A stretch of 64,000 nt of DNA from DAOTWA01 sp963702935. GTDB lineage: Bacteria > Chloroflexota > Anaerolineae > Anaerolineales > Anaerolineaceae. Of this stretch, positions 35,018-45,592 are shown one piece after another (position 1 is the stretch's first letter; each line of letters starts with the position of its first letter). Made by a program: the position numbers and the translations under genes. The DNA lies in the NCBI GenBank assembly GCA_963702935.1, contig OY969772.1, forward strand, positions 1,550,001 through 1,614,000. The letters are read 5' to 3'. A model generated the notes under the pieces. It was not told the DNA's origin. It saw nothing but the letters and a program-made list of their open reading frames with translations, and did not search any database.

Positions 35018-36592
35018 ATGCCCACTGAGCCGACCATCCTATCCGTTGACCTGGGCACCTCCGGCGCCAAGGTGGCCCTGATTACCGTCCACGGCGTGGT
35101 GCTGGGCTGGGAATCGCAGGAAGTGCCCCTGTATCTGACGCCCGACGGCGGCGCGGAACAATCTCCCCAGGACTGGTGGGAAGCCATCCTGGCCGCCTCG
35201 CGCCGCCTGCTGGGGCGCGCCCTGGTCGATACGCGCGCGGTGGCGGCGGTGTGCTGCTCCACGCAGGGCGAGGGCACGGTGGCGGTCGACCGGAACGGCC
35301 GGGCCCTGATGAACTGCGTCCTGTGGATGGACATGCGCGGCGCGCCCTTCCTACGCCGCAACGTGCGCGGCCCGCTCAACCTGGCCGGCTACGACGCGCG
35401 CAAGCTGCTGCGCTGGATCCGCCTGACGGGCGGCCTGCCCTCGCTGACCGGCAAGGACCCTTCGGCGCACATGCTGCTGGTCAAGGAACGCTTCCCCCAG
35501 GTCTACGAAAAGACTTTCAAGTTCCTCAACGTGCTGGATTACGTCAACCTGCGCCTGTGCGGGCGCTTCGTGGCCACCGCCAATTCCATCCTGACCTCCT
35601 GGGTCACCGATAACCGCGACCCGGATCACGTGCGCTACGACGCCGAATTGATCCGCTACAGCGGCATCGATGCGGACAAATTCCCCGAGGTGGTGCCCTG
35701 CACGGCCGTCCTGGGCCCGCTCACCCAAGAGGCTGCCGAGGCGCTGGGTCTGTCCGAGAGCGTGCAGGTGGTGGCCGGCTCCATCGACAACACCGCCGCT
35801 TCCATCGGCGCGGGGGCCGTGGAGCTGTACGCGCCTCACCTGTACATCGGCACCTCCTCCTGGATCGCCGTGCACGTGCCCACCAAGAAGACCGACCTGC
35901 TCTCTTACCTGGCTTCCACGCCCTGCGCCGTGCCGGGGCGCTTCCTGCTGACCGCCCTGCAGGCCACGGCGGGCGGCAACCTGGCTTTCCTCAAAGACCA
36001 GATCCTGTACCACAAGGACGAGCTGCTGCGCGAGGAGCACGTCCCCGACGTGTACAAGATCATGGATCGCATCGCCGAAGGCGTGCCGCCCGGCAGCCAC
36101 GGCGTCCTGTACACCCCCTGGATCTGGGGCGAGCGCGCCCCGGTGGACGACCGCCGCCTGCGCGCCGGGCTTTACAATCTCTCGCTCAACAACAACCGCG
36201 AGGACATCATCCGTGCCTTTTTGGAGGGAGTGGCCTTCAACACGCGCTGGCTGGTAGAGCCGGTGGAGAAGTTCATCGGGCGCAAGCTGGAGGTCCTCCA
36301 TCTGGCGGGCGGCGGGGGCAGCTCGGACGTGTGGTGCCAGATCTTCGCCGACGTGCTCGACCTGCCCGTGCGCCAGGTGCAGGACCCCATCCAGGCCAAC
36401 GCGCGCGGGGCCGCGCTGATCGCCTCCGCCGGCCTGGGCGAGATCACTTTCGCCGACGTGCCTCACCTGGTCGAGCTGCGCCGTACCTACACCCCCAATC
36501 CGCACAACCGCGCCTTATATGACCACCTCTATCGCGAGTTCCTGTCCATCTACAAGAGCATGCGCGGCGTGTACCACCGCTTGAACCCTTAA
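35018..36592 (+). CDS. FGGY-family carbohydrate kinase (xylulokinase-like)
   Basis: 524 residues. Actin-like ATPase N-domain with phosphate-1 motif SVDLGTSGAKVALI, CCSTQGEGTVAV in the substrate region, and the conserved Asp in LWMDMRG. C-domain with GSIDNTAASIGAGA, GTSSWIAVH and adenosine-binding LHLAGGGGSSDVWCQIFADVL. Phosphorylates a pentose, pentulose or polyol after uptake; the exact sugar cannot be read. Coupled to the MFS gene and converging on aminotransferase and aldolase genes. Confidence 0.92.
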   Translation: MPTEPTILSVDLGTSGAKVALITVHGVVLGWESQEVPLYLTPDGGAEQSPQDWWEAILAASRRLLGRALVDTRAVAAVCCSTQGEGTVAVDRNGRALMNCVLWMDMRGAPFLRRNVRGPLNLAGYDARKLLRWIRLTGGLPSLTGKDPSAHMLLVKERFPQVYEKTFKFLNVLDYVNLRLCGRFVATANSILTSWVTDNRDPDHVRYDAELIRYSGIDADKFPEVVPCTAVLGPLTQEAAEALGLSESVQVVAGSIDNTAASIGAGAVELYAPHLYIGTSSWIAVHVPTKKTDLLSYLASTPCAVPGRFLLTALQATAGGNLAFLKDQILYHKDELLREEHVPDVYKIMDRIAEGVPPGSHGVLYTPWIWGERAPVDDRRLRAGLYNLSLNNNREDIIRAFLEGVAFNTRWLVEPVEKFIGRKLEVLHLAGGGGSSDVWCQIFADVLDLPVRQVQDPIQANARGAALIASAGLGEITFADVPHLVELRRTYTPNPHNRALYDHLYREFLSIYKSMRGVYHRLNP

Positions 36593-36905
36593 TAATTCCG
36601 AACGGCCAAATTGCCCGTGCGTAGCGGCGCGGCGGAGAATCGCAAGACCCTTGTCCCTTCCAATACCCGCCGTGCCCCGGCCCAGGGAGCTATTCGGCCG
36701 CCCGCATCTGGGCACAGGAATTCAAATGAAAATCTTGCCATCCAGGGGGGGTCATTTCAGTCAGCTCGCCGCCCTCGCATAATCCTCCCGGAGCCGTTCG
36801 GCCGCCAGGCGCACCCGCGCATATTGGCGCCGGCGGAGCCGGGCATTCAGCAATTTCCGCAGCCCCTCGGAGAGGCTTTTGCGCCTCTGCGTCTTGGCGT
36901 GAGAG
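36593..36905. other. Intergenic spacer between convergent operons
   Basis: 313 bases between the kinase and aminotransferase stop codons. No ORF with coding character. The right end (36882-36905) carries the CTCTGCGTCTTGGCGTGAGAG word of the dispersed repeat family. A weak hairpin GAGGC...GCCTC near 36870-36885 could stop the minus-strand transcript. Otherwise I see nothing. Confidence 0.6.
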
Positions 36906-38372
<1,467 letters not shown>

Positions 38373-38376
38373 GCGA

Positions 38377-39060
38377 TTAGTTCCCTTCCAGTTTGGTCAG
38401 TGCGGCGGCCTGGCTCTGATCCTTGCGCAGCTTGGAGAAGGCGATCTCCCGCACCGCCAGGGGGATGCGCGAGACCTGTTTCTCCGTGCACAGGGCCAGC
38501 AGGTAGGTCAAGGCCACTTTCTCCAGCAGCTCTACGTTGAAAATGGCGCGCTCGGCGTTCTCCGCCAGGCACACCGCGCCGTGGTTTTGCAGGATGTAGG
38601 CGTTGCAATGGTTGCGCAGGCGGGAGACGAGCTGTTTCTTCAACAGGCCGGTCCCCGACGGCGCGTACGAGACCACCTCCACGCTGCGCCCCAGGAAGCG
38701 CACCTGCTCGTCGTACAGCGCCGGGATGGGCTCGCCGATCAGCGCGAAGGCGCTGGCGTAGATCTGGTGGGTGTGGATGACCGCCTGCGCGTCTGGGCGC
38801 GTCTCGTAGATGGCGGCGTGCAGCCCGCTCTCGATGGACGGCTTCAGCTCCCCTTCCAGCGGCTTCAAGTCCAGGCCGAGGATGCAGATGTCCTCCGCCA
38901 GCATCTGGGTGTAATCGTAGTTGGAAGGCGTGATAGCCAGCGCCGCCTGCCCCGGCACGCGCACCGAGACGTTCCCGCCCGTCCCGATCAGAAAGCCCTT
39001 CCCGACCAGCTTGCGGCAGGTCTCCACCACCAATTGCCTGGAATCGTCGTATTGTCCCAT
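38377..39060 (-). CDS. Class II aldolase/adducin-family protein (fuculose-phosphate aldolase-like)
   Basis: 227 residues. Zinc ligands in VIHTHQIYASAF (two His) and a later NHGAVCL His; GTGGNVSVRVPG binds the substrate phosphate. These are typical for L-fuculose-/L-ribulose-phosphate aldolases and epimerases. First gene of the aldolase-aminotransferase operon, GAGGTGA just before ATG. Probably cleaves the phosphorylated sugar produced by the neighbouring FGGY kinase (inference). Confidence 0.92.
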   Translation of the reverse strand: MGQYDDSRQLVVETCRKLVGKGFLIGTGGNVSVRVPGQAALAITPSNYDYTQMLAEDICILGLDLKPLEGELKPSIESGLHAAIYETRPDAQAVIHTHQIYASAFALIGEPIPALYDEQVRFLGRSVEVVSYAPSGTGLLKKQLVSRLRNHCNAYILQNHGAVCLAENAERAIFNVELLEKVALTYLLALCTEKQVSRIPLAVREIAFSKLRKDQSQAAALTKLEGN

Positions 39061-39136
39061 GCTTCACCTCGTCCGGTTATTCTCTAGCTATAGTTTACCC
39101 CCGCCCCGCCCGGCTGCCATCCTTCTTAAGGTTGAA

Positions 39137-39306
39137 AGATCTCGAACCGCAAAGAAATAGGATCTTTACCACCAAGGACACCAAGCGCACCAAGAAATCA
39201 TCAGATTTTTGAAGGAAAATCTCGAAAACTTCGTGTCCTTGGTGTTCTTTGCGGTTTACTACTTTCTCTTTCCTGAGAGCCTTTGCGGCTTTGCGTGCAA
39301 ATCTCT
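39137..39306. repeat. Dispersed 'ACCAAGGACACCAAG ... GTGTCCTTGGTGTTC' repeat, large copy
   Basis: 170 bases in the 340-base gap 39061-39400. GAACCGCAAAGAA and CACCAAGGACACCAAGCGCA on the left, the inverted GTGTCCTTGGTGTTCTTTGC and GCCTTTGCGGCTTTGCGTGC on the right, giving a long imperfect hairpin. The rest of the gap holds the upstream region of the next gene (GGGAGGG at 39374). Confidence 0.7.
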
Positions 39307-39400
39307 CCAAACTCACCTCAACAATCCGTCTCCATCTTCCTTATAATTAAGGGGAAGTTCTGGAATCCACGAAGGGAGGGACACCATACACACGATAAAA

Positions 39401-40120
39401 GTGGATGAACCCGTTGCCCAGGGGCCGACTGCCTCCGGGAAGATGTCGGCCAAGAACCTGCTCGCCCTGATCCTGGTCGGGCTGCTCCCACCGCTGGTGC
39501 TCTTCGCCGCCGCCGGACGCCTGGATTGGATCATGGGCTGGGCCTACGTCGCCCTCACCTACCTGATCACTCTCCTCAGCCGGCTGCTCATGCTGCGCAT
39601 CGCCCCGGATATGGTCGCGGAACGCTCGCGCTTGCTGGACGAAGGCCGCGCGCCGGGCTGGGATCGGGCCATCGTGGCGGTGATCGGCATCTTCGGCCCG
39701 CTGGCCCTGGCGCTGGTCGCCGGCCTGGACCGGCGCCTGGCCTGGTCAGAAGTGCCCCTGGCGCTACAGCTCCTGGGCCTGGCCGGGCTGCTGGCCGGCG
39801 GGGCCTTGAGCATCTGGGCCATGGCGGTGAACCGTTATTTTTCCTCCGTGGTGCGCATTCAGCAGGAGCGCGGCCAGACGGTGGTCACTTCCGGGCCCTA
39901 CCGCTTCGTGCGCCACCCCGGTTACGCCTCCGCCGTGCTCTCTTTCCTGGCGATTCCCCTGATGCTCGGCTCGTGGTGGGCGCTGATCGTCAGCGGGGTC
40001 GTCGTGGCCCTGTACGTCCTGCGCACTGCCCTGGAGGATCGCCTCTTGCAGGCCGAGCTGGACGGCTATCCACAGTACGCGGGGAAAGTACGTTTCCGCT
40101 TGTTGCCCGGCGTGTGGTAA
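39401..40120 (+). CDS. Isoprenylcysteine carboxyl methyltransferase-family membrane protein
   Basis: 239 residues, five to six helices. The C-terminal ICMT/PEMT signature is GPYRFVRHPGYASAVLSFLAIPLMLGS with the RHP-x-Y core, plus ALEDRLLQAEL and YPQYAGKVRFRLLPGVW. In bacteria these enzymes methylate lipids or unknown small acids, using S-adenosylmethionine. The start is uncertain: the frame's first accepted start is GTG 39401, while a GGGAGGG site lies 27 bases upstream next to an ATA in frame, as if an original ATG had been lost or misread. Confidence 0.85.
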   Translation: MDEPVAQGPTASGKMSAKNLLALILVGLLPPLVLFAAAGRLDWIMGWAYVALTYLITLLSRLLMLRIAPDMVAERSRLLDEGRAPGWDRAIVAVIGIFGPLALALVAGLDRRLAWSEVPLALQLLGLAGLLAGGALSIWAMAVNRYFSSVVRIQQERGQTVVTSGPYRFVRHPGYASAVLSFLAIPLMLGSWWALIVSGVVVALYVLRTALEDRLLQAELDGYPQYAGKVRFRLLPGVW

Positions 40121-40177
40121 GGGGGCTTCGCTCCGGCCGGGCGCGGGTGGAGCGCTAAACCGGAAAAGGGAGGGACA

Positions 40178-40630
40178 ATGGCCGGTTTGAAGGAGCAAGT
40201 CGCCGATACCGGCGTGTTCGTGATCGCCAACCTGGCGAACCTGTTGATGATCGTCCTCTTCCTGTCGCGGGTGGTCAAAGCCAGGCGGGTAGAGTTCTAC
40301 GTTGGCCTGGGATTGGAAGCGCTGGGCCTCCCACTGGTGGCCGCCGTGCTGTGGAGCCTGCTGCAAAAACGGGAATGGTGGACGGTCGTCCTGCCCTCTC
40401 TCCTGATCGCCTTCTTGATCGTCGAGCTGATCCTGGACTACATGTTGAAGCTGGATTTCCGCCACACCGCCTGGCTCGGCCCCTACCTGGGCCTGTACTA
40501 CCTGGCCCTCATGGGCATGATCGGCTATACCTTCCTGGTCAGCAAGCCCTACGGCTTCATTACCCTGGCCACCTATTTCCTCAACCTGCTGGCGACCTGG
40601 TTCTCCTATGCCAGGGTCGGGCACGGCTGA
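40178..40630 (+). CDS. Small polytopic membrane protein, unknown function
   Basis: 150 residues, about five helices (VFVIANLANLLMIVLFLSRV, LPSLLIAFLIVELILDYML, YLGLYYLALMGMIGYTFLV, FITLATYFLNLLATW). GGGAGGG is placed 3 bases before the ATG. It follows the ICMT-like gene by 57 bases on the same strand, probably in one transcript. No family recognised. Confidence 0.75.
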   Translation: MAGLKEQVADTGVFVIANLANLLMIVLFLSRVVKARRVEFYVGLGLEALGLPLVAAVLWSLLQKREWWTVVLPSLLIAFLIVELILDYMLKLDFRHTAWLGPYLGLYYLALMGMIGYTFLVSKPYGFITLATYFLNLLATWFSYARVGHG

Positions 40631-40659
40631 AACCAATCTCCAAAACATTATACAATTGA

Positions 40660-40688
40660 TTTACACGCACAATGTATTCTGATAGTAT
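40660..40688 (+). promoter_or_regulatory. Candidate promoter upstream of TspO-like gene
   Basis: TTTACA at 40660-40665, 17-base spacer, TAGTAT at 40683-40688; start codon 40728. Confidence 0.4.
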
Positions 40689-40727
40689 TGGGATATGAAC
40701 ACTCTACTTATCAGGGAGAATAAAAAA

Positions 40728-41504
40728 ATGAAACGCGATCTTCTTCGCCAGCTCAGCGTGATCTTTACTACCCTCTACGCCCTCGCGCTGAACGGCGCCG
40801 CCAACGCCGTCCCGCTCAACGGGCGCAATACCGGCCAGATTTCCGACAGCTTCCACGTACTGTTCGTCCCGGCCGGGTACGTCTTCGCCATCTGGGGCCT
40901 CATCTACGCCGCCCTGCTGGCCTATACCCTCTACCAGGCGCTGCCCGCCCAGCGCGAGAATCCGCGCCTGCGCCGCACCGGCGCACTGGTCGCGCTGAGC
41001 AGCCTGGCCAACGGCACGTGGATCCTCTTCTGGCACTACGGCCAGTACGTGCTTTCGCTGGTCACCATGCTCGCCCTGCTGGGGCTGCTGGTGGCCGTCT
41101 ACTTGCGCCTGGACGTGGGGCGCGCCCACTTCAGCACGCTCGAGAAATGGACGGTCTCGATCCCCTTCAGTATCTACCTGGGCTGGATCACGGTGGCCAC
41201 CATGGCCAACGTCACGGCCGTGCTGTCCTTCCTGGGCTGGCAGGGCGGGGGCGTCAGCCCGGTGGCCTGGTCGGTGATCCTGCTGCTGGCGGGCGTGGCC
41301 CTGGCCGCCCTGGCGGCCGCCACCCGCGCGGACGCGGCCTACCTGCTGGTGCTGGCCTGGGCCTTCGCCGGCATCTCGGTGCGCTGGCTGAGCCTGCCGG
41401 TGTTGAACGTGGCCGGCTTTGCCGCGGCAACCGCCGTGCTGGGCCTGCTGGTCGCCAGCCGCTTGCGCCTGGCGCGTCGGGCTGCCCCCCATTCTGCGGG
41501 CTAA
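40728..41504 (+). CDS. TspO/MBR-related membrane protein
   Basis: 258 residues from ATG 40728 (AGGGAGAA about 10 bases upstream; the frame opens at 40695). Six or more helices. The TspO-like signature FVPAGYVFAIWGLIYAALLAY replaces the canonical FxPPGWVFPIVW, followed by NGTWILFWHYGQYVLSL and WITVATMANVTAVL. This is the longer, divergent TspO-related group rather than the 160-residue classical form. Possible role in porphyrin or stress-related ligand handling, unproven. Confidence 0.8.
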   Translation: MKRDLLRQLSVIFTTLYALALNGAANAVPLNGRNTGQISDSFHVLFVPAGYVFAIWGLIYAALLAYTLYQALPAQRENPRLRRTGALVALSSLANGTWILFWHYGQYVLSLVTMLALLGLLVAVYLRLDVGRAHFSTLEKWTVSIPFSIYLGWITVATMANVTAVLSFLGWQGGGVSPVAWSVILLLAGVALAALAAATRADAAYLLVLAWAFAGISVRWLSLPVLNVAGFAAATAVLGLLVASRLRLARRAAPHSAG

Positions 41505-41529
41505 CCGGACAGATCGACCCCCAATACCC

Positions 41530-41612
41530 CCCGGACACGAAGGCTTGTTTTTCCTTCGTGTCCTTCTTAATTCCTCCTTCGTGAACTTTGTGGTCTTCGT
41601 GGTTGATGAATC
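41530..41612. repeat. Dispersed 'ACGAAGGCTTG...CTTCGTGTCC' repeat
   Basis: Lies in the 339-base gap 41505-41843. CCCGGACACGAAGGCTTG and CCTTCGTGTCCTTC give inverted copies, followed by CTTTGTGGTCTTCGTGGTTG, a relative of the 39137-39306 family. The rest of the gap (41613-41843) shows no gene or clear signal. Confidence 0.6.
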
Positions 41613-41843
41613 CCGTCCTCGGCTTACAATATTGTCGACCCCTTCGCTGAAAGATGTATCCTTGACGCGTGCACCAGATGATACAATGCCTTCATACGTT
41701 AAGATGGCCCGGATTAGATTTAGGGAATAGCCCAACCCAAAGTTCGTAGCTCAGTCAAAAAGAGCCTGGCTCGATGCGGACCTGGTGCCGGCAAGGGGAT
41801 CGCGACTGCTTTTCTCCCCGGCCTATCCCTGAGGAATGCATAC

Positions 41844-42603
41844 ATGCTGGAAAACACCTGGTACCGCATGGGGCGCGCCCTGGTCAGCCTGCTGGCGCGG
41901 GAAATCCTGGAATTGAGCATCCATTGGAAAGCGCCCATCCCGGCGGGCCCCGTCATCCTGGCGGCCAACCACCCCAGCACGGTCGGACCCCGCCGTGATC
42001 ACCACCCTGACCGACGAGCGCGTCAGCATCCTCATTCGCGGCTGCCTGTTCAAGATTTCCCTGTTTGGCCGCTCGTTGCGCGCCTGCGGCCACATCCCGG
42101 TGACGCCCGGCGGCGGGCAGCGCGCTTTCGAGGAGGCTCGGGAGCTGCTCCAGGCCGGCCGCACGGTGGTCGTCTTCCCGGAGGGGGAGATCAGCCCCCC
42201 GGAAGGCGGCTTTCACCGCCCGCACACCGGCCTGGCCCGCCTGGCGTTGAGCACCGGCGCGCCGGTAGTGCCGGTGGGCATCCACCTGGACCAGCGGCAG
42301 CTCCACCGCATCGAGACGCATATCGAAGATAAGATGGAAACGGGCGCCTGGTATTTCCACGGCCCTTACGCCATCACCGTGGGGGAAGCCATGACTTTCA
42401 CCGGCGCAGTGGAAGACCGCGAGCGGGTCAGGCAGGTCTCCGAGCAGGTCATGCGGCGTATCGTGCTGCTCTCCGGGGAAAGCGCCCAACGCATCCGCAC
42501 CGACCACCGGCTGGACTGGTTGGGAGCTACCCGCTGGTGGCTTGGATCGCCGCTGCGCCTGGTGCGCTATTGGAGCGCCTTCGAAGGGGTCAAGATCCAG
42601 TAA
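41844..42603 (+). pseudogene. PlsC-type 1-acyl-glycerol-phosphate acyltransferase, apparent +1 frameshift
   Basis: Lysophospholipid acyltransferase. The N-terminal part (41844-41984) reads to LAANHPSTV and then breaks. Removing one G at 41985/41986 restores NHPSTVDPAVITTLTDERV, that is, the catalytic H-x4-D motif. Downstream are FPEGEISPPEGG (FPEG substrate motif) and GAPVVPVGIHLDQRQ. Corrected length about 252 residues, usual for PlsC. The indel falls exactly in the catalytic Asp codon, so as written the gene is inactive; sequence error is the likelier explanation. Confidence 0.85.
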
Positions 42604-42606
42604 GGA

Positions 42607-42689
42607 CGACCTTGCGAAGGTCGTCAGTCAACCTCGCGAAGGTTTGTTCTCAAACTCGACAGACTTAACCCCGACCTTCGCAAGGTTGT
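42607..42689. repeat. Palindromic element P4 (CCTTGCGAAGG family) overlapping a gene end
   Basis: Half sites GACCTTGCGAAGGTCGTC (42608-42625), AACCTCGCGAAGGTTT (42630-42645) and GACCTTCGCAAGGTTGT (42673-42689). It overlaps the 3' end of the esterase gene (stop at 42628) and so encodes that protein's last residues. Confidence 0.75.
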
Positions 42690-43530
42690 CACAATCGATC
42701 AGCCACTTTTCCAACGCCCAGCGCGCGGGCTGGTCGCTGACGAACAGCTCCACCAGGTCGGCGTGATGCCCGCCGCGCACCAGGTGCAGCGCCAGCGGGC
42801 AGGAGCGCGCCCGCGCCAGGCGGCGGGCGAAGGCCAGCGTGTTCTCCAGGTCCACCAGGGGGTCCCGGTCGCCGTGCATCAGAAAAGCCGGCGTGCGCTC
42901 GTCCCCGCGCAAGAAGCCGATCGGGTCGGCTGCCTTCCAATCCCCGCGTTTCCCCATGAGATCCGAGATCATCTTGCGCAAAGCCGGCTGAGTGCAATCC
43001 GCAAAACTAAGCGGCCCGCTGATGGAGAAATAGCCCCCAAGCTGTTCCTGGCGCAGGGCGCAGGTTCCCTCCCGGCTGCGCTGGTAGGCCAGCAGCCCGG
43101 CGAGCTGCGCCCCGGCGGACTGCCCGCCCACGATGACGCGCTCGACGGAAACGCCCCGCTCGGAAAAGGCGCGCAGGCCGGCCCCCAAGCCGGCGCACAC
43201 GTCGTCGATCTGGGTCGGGAAGCGGTGGAGCGGCGCCAGGCGGTAGCCGCCCAACAGGGTAGGGAACCCCAGGCCGGCGAAGAAGTGCCCGACGAAACGG
43301 TACAGGAGCGGGTTGCCGGAATTCCAGCCGCCGCCGTGCAGGAAGAACACCGCCGAGCGCCGGCGCGCCTCCGCCTGGACGGGCCAGAACAACAGCGCGA
43401 TCTGCTGCGGGCTGCGCCCGAAGCGCACCCGGGCCTCTGCCAGGTCCGCCCGGTGCAGGCTCTGCGCCAGCAGCTTGCCGATGACGGGCATCAGCGCTAC
43501 TCTCTCTTCCACCAGCCAGGGGTTAATCAT
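42628..43530 (-). CDS. Alpha/beta hydrolase (esterase, BD-FAE/hormone-sensitive-lipase type)
   Basis: 300 residues. Oxyanion motif HGGGWNSGNP, nucleophile in VGGQSAGAQLAGLLA, acid in LMHGDRDPLVDLE and catalytic His in VRGGHHADLVELF. Cytoplasmic serine ester hydrolase. The normal fold ends at about residue 280 (WALEKWLIDC). The final 20 or so residues (DNLAKVGVKSVEFENKPSRG) are encoded by palindromic element P4, which replaced the original stop region. Ends in an intact stop codon, so the protein is probably still functional. Confidence 0.9.
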   Translation of the reverse strand: MINPWLVEERVALMPVIGKLLAQSLHRADLAEARVRFGRSPQQIALLFWPVQAEARRRSAVFFLHGGGWNSGNPLLYRFVGHFFAGLGFPTLLGGYRLAPLHRFPTQIDDVCAGLGAGLRAFSERGVSVERVIVGGQSAGAQLAGLLAYQRSREGTCALRQEQLGGYFSISGPLSFADCTQPALRKMISDLMGKRGDWKAADPIGFLRGDERTPAFLMHGDRDPLVDLENTLAFARRLARARSCPLALHLVRGGHHADLVELFVSDQPARWALEKWLIDCDNLAKVGVKSVEFENKPSRG

Positions 43531-43540
43531 CGCTATCGAT

Positions 43541-43583
43541 TAATAAAGAAAATACCTTCTCAACCCCCGCTCTTTTGAGAAGG
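43541..43583 (-). terminator. Rho-independent terminator after UbiA-family gene
   Basis: Minus strand stem CCTTCTCAA (43583-43575 side) with TTGAGAAGG (43563-43555), followed by TATTTTCTTTATT. It lies just downstream of the gene ending at 43599. Confidence 0.75.
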
Positions 43584-43598
43584 TGCCAGGGTTGAAGC

Positions 43599-44540
43599 TT
43601 ATAAAAAGCGGGCGCCCATCCACACACCGATAAAGTGGATCGCGAAGGAGGCCGCCGCGGCCACTTCCAGCGGCTTTTGGAAGGATTGCTGAAGCTGGAG
43701 GTGGGTCTGCTGGCGGCGGATCTTGAGCAGCGGACGCAGGGCGAGCGCCACGGCCAGGGCCGCCATGAGCAGCAGCACCCACAAGGGGATGAGGCGCACG
43801 AAGAAGACCGTGTAGACCGCCGAGACGGCCCCCACGCCCAGCAGCGCCATCATCAGCGCGTAGGTCGCCCGCCGCCCCAGCAGAATGGCCGTGTGGGTCA
43901 GGCCGGCCTTCCGGTCTTCCTCCAGGTCGCGCAGCTCGTTGAACAGCTCCCCGTACAGGCTGATGGCCACGATGGTGACGAAGGGGAATAACCAGCGGCT
44001 CAGCTCGCCGGGCTGGAAGGTGAAGTACGCCGTGAGGAACTGCAAGCCGGCCAGCATCAGGCCGTGGGAAGCCATATCCAGGAAAGGAATGGTCTTCAGC
44101 CGCACGGGCCGCCAGGAATAGGTGAAACCGATCAAAAGGGACAACCCGCCCAACACGAGCGGCCAAAATCCCAGCGTGGCGAAGGCGACCGCCGCCAGCA
44201 AGGCCACCCCAAAGGAAGCGATCCGCGCCGAGCGCGCGGAAATCGCGGCGCAGGAGACCGGGTTGCGGTTGGCTTTAGCGGGATTTTGCGCGTCCTCGAA
44301 CGCATCTTCGACGTCGTTGATCATGAATGCAAAAGCCACCGCCAGCCAGTTCGCCAGCAGCACCGTTGCCAGGCGCCAGCCGAAGGCCCCGTCGGATGAG
44401 ATGGCCCCTAACGAAGTGGTGATCATCACGAAGCACAGGAATTCTTTGAATCGGCTGAGCCGAACCAGGCCGTCCAGATTTCTCTTCAGGATGTTTACTC
44501 CATTGAATAGCGGGTAGGGAACGAAGGACAGACAATTCAA
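43599..44540 (-). CDS. UbiA-family prenyltransferase
   Basis: 313 residues, about eight to nine helices. The two Asp-rich prenyl-diphosphate sites are present: NDVEDAFEDAQN (about residues 74-85) and NELRDLEEDRKAG (about 203-215). Transfers a prenyl chain to an aromatic or other acceptor in the membrane, as in quinone, heme O or archaeal-type lipid synthesis; acceptor not determined. The frame starts at TTG 44540; GGAG about 50 bases further in hints at a later, non-ATG start. Followed by a clear terminator. Confidence 0.88.
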   Translation of the reverse strand: MNCLSFVPYPLFNGVNILKRNLDGLVRLSRFKEFLCFVMITTSLGAISSDGAFGWRLATVLLANWLAVAFAFMINDVEDAFEDAQNPAKANRNPVSCAAISARSARIASFGVALLAAVAFATLGFWPLVLGGLSLLIGFTYSWRPVRLKTIPFLDMASHGLMLAGLQFLTAYFTFQPGELSRWLFPFVTIVAISLYGELFNELRDLEEDRKAGLTHTAILLGRRATYALMMALLGVGAVSAVYTVFFVRLIPLWVLLLMAALAVALALRPLLKIRRQQTHLQLQQSFQKPLEVAAAASFAIHFIGVWMGARFL

Positions 44541-44589
44541 TTATAGGGGAAGAATCTGGATTCGTGGGGTGAATTCGAGCCGTTTTCGG

Positions 44590-45363
44590 TCATCCGATGC
44601 GCACGCAGCGCATGGAGAGCGAGCCGCCCCACACCTTTTCGGCGAAGAAGCCGACCGGCTCGTCCTCCTCCTTCAAGCCCAGCACGTAGAGCAGCGGCAG
44701 ATAATGCTCGGCCGAGTTGATCGACAGCGCGGCGGCCTGTCCCTGTTTCTCGTAGTGGATCAGGGGATCGTGGTCGCCCTCCTGGATGCACTGCTTGACT
44801 TTGGCGTCGAAATCGGCGGCCCAGTCGTAAGCCGTATCCTCCCACTTCATCACCCGCAGGTTGTGCACCACGTTGCCGCTGCCCACGATGAGCACGCCTT
44901 CCTCACGGAGCTGGCGCAACTGGCGGCCCAGCTCGTAGTGGAAGGGCGCCTCGTGGGTGCGGTCCAGGCTCAACTGCACCACCGGCACGTCGGCCTCGGG
45001 GAACATGCGCTTGAGCACGGACCAGGTGCCGTGATCCAGCCCCCAGGATTGATCGGGCTGCACGGCGGCCATCTTGACCACCTTGCCGATCTGCTGCGCC
45101 AGGTCCGGCGAGCCGGGGGCGGGGTATTGCACGTCGAAAAGCTCGCGCGGGAATCCGTAGAAGTCGTGGATGGTGGCGGGCTTGAGCATGGCGGTGACTT
45201 TGGCTCCCTGGGTCTCCCAGTGGGCCGAGATGCACAGGATGGCCTTGGGGTGCGGCAGCGCCTGGCCCGCCGCGCTCCACGCGCGGCTGAATTCATTGTC
45301 TTCGATCGCATTCATCGGGTTGCCATGCCCGATGAACAATACCGGCATCCGAGAGGTAGACAC
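44590..45363 (-). CDS. ygiD: Class III extradiol dioxygenase (DODA/YgiD-like, LigB fold)
   Basis: 257 residues. Zinc or iron ligands in FIGHGNPMNAIED (His), CISAHWETQG (His) and the LDHGTWSVL His region; fold ends LSMRCVRIG. Closest to 4,5-DOPA dioxygenase extradiol/YgiD, which opens catechol rings. GTG 45363 follows AGGAGGGTT. A single gene opposite the phosphatase gene at 45593; the 230 bases between contain no clear promoter. Confidence 0.92.
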   Translation of the reverse strand: MSTSRMPVLFIGHGNPMNAIEDNEFSRAWSAAGQALPHPKAILCISAHWETQGAKVTAMLKPATIHDFYGFPRELFDVQYPAPGSPDLAQQIGKVVKMAAVQPDQSWGLDHGTWSVLKRMFPEADVPVVQLSLDRTHEAPFHYELGRQLRQLREEGVLIVGSGNVVHNLRVMKWEDTAYDWAADFDAKVKQCIQEGDHDPLIHYEKQGQAAALSINSAEHYLPLLYVLGLKEEDEPVGFFAEKVWGGSLSMRCVRIG

Positions 45364-45592
45364 TCAACCCTCCTAAAGTTTTTATCTTCCTTTTAAAATT
45401 CTTGGCGCTCGTTGCAGTTCACAAGGTCTTTTTTTAGAGCAATCAACTCCGTATTCAATCTTATCACAATCCCGTGGGGAAAATAGCCGGAGAATGACGG
45501 TTCCCAACCTGGCATTCCTCCTGTAAAATACAAGGGTATGCGCGGCGCGGACTTGCAGGCCAGAGTCCCGCCGGGCCTGGAAAACAACCACG

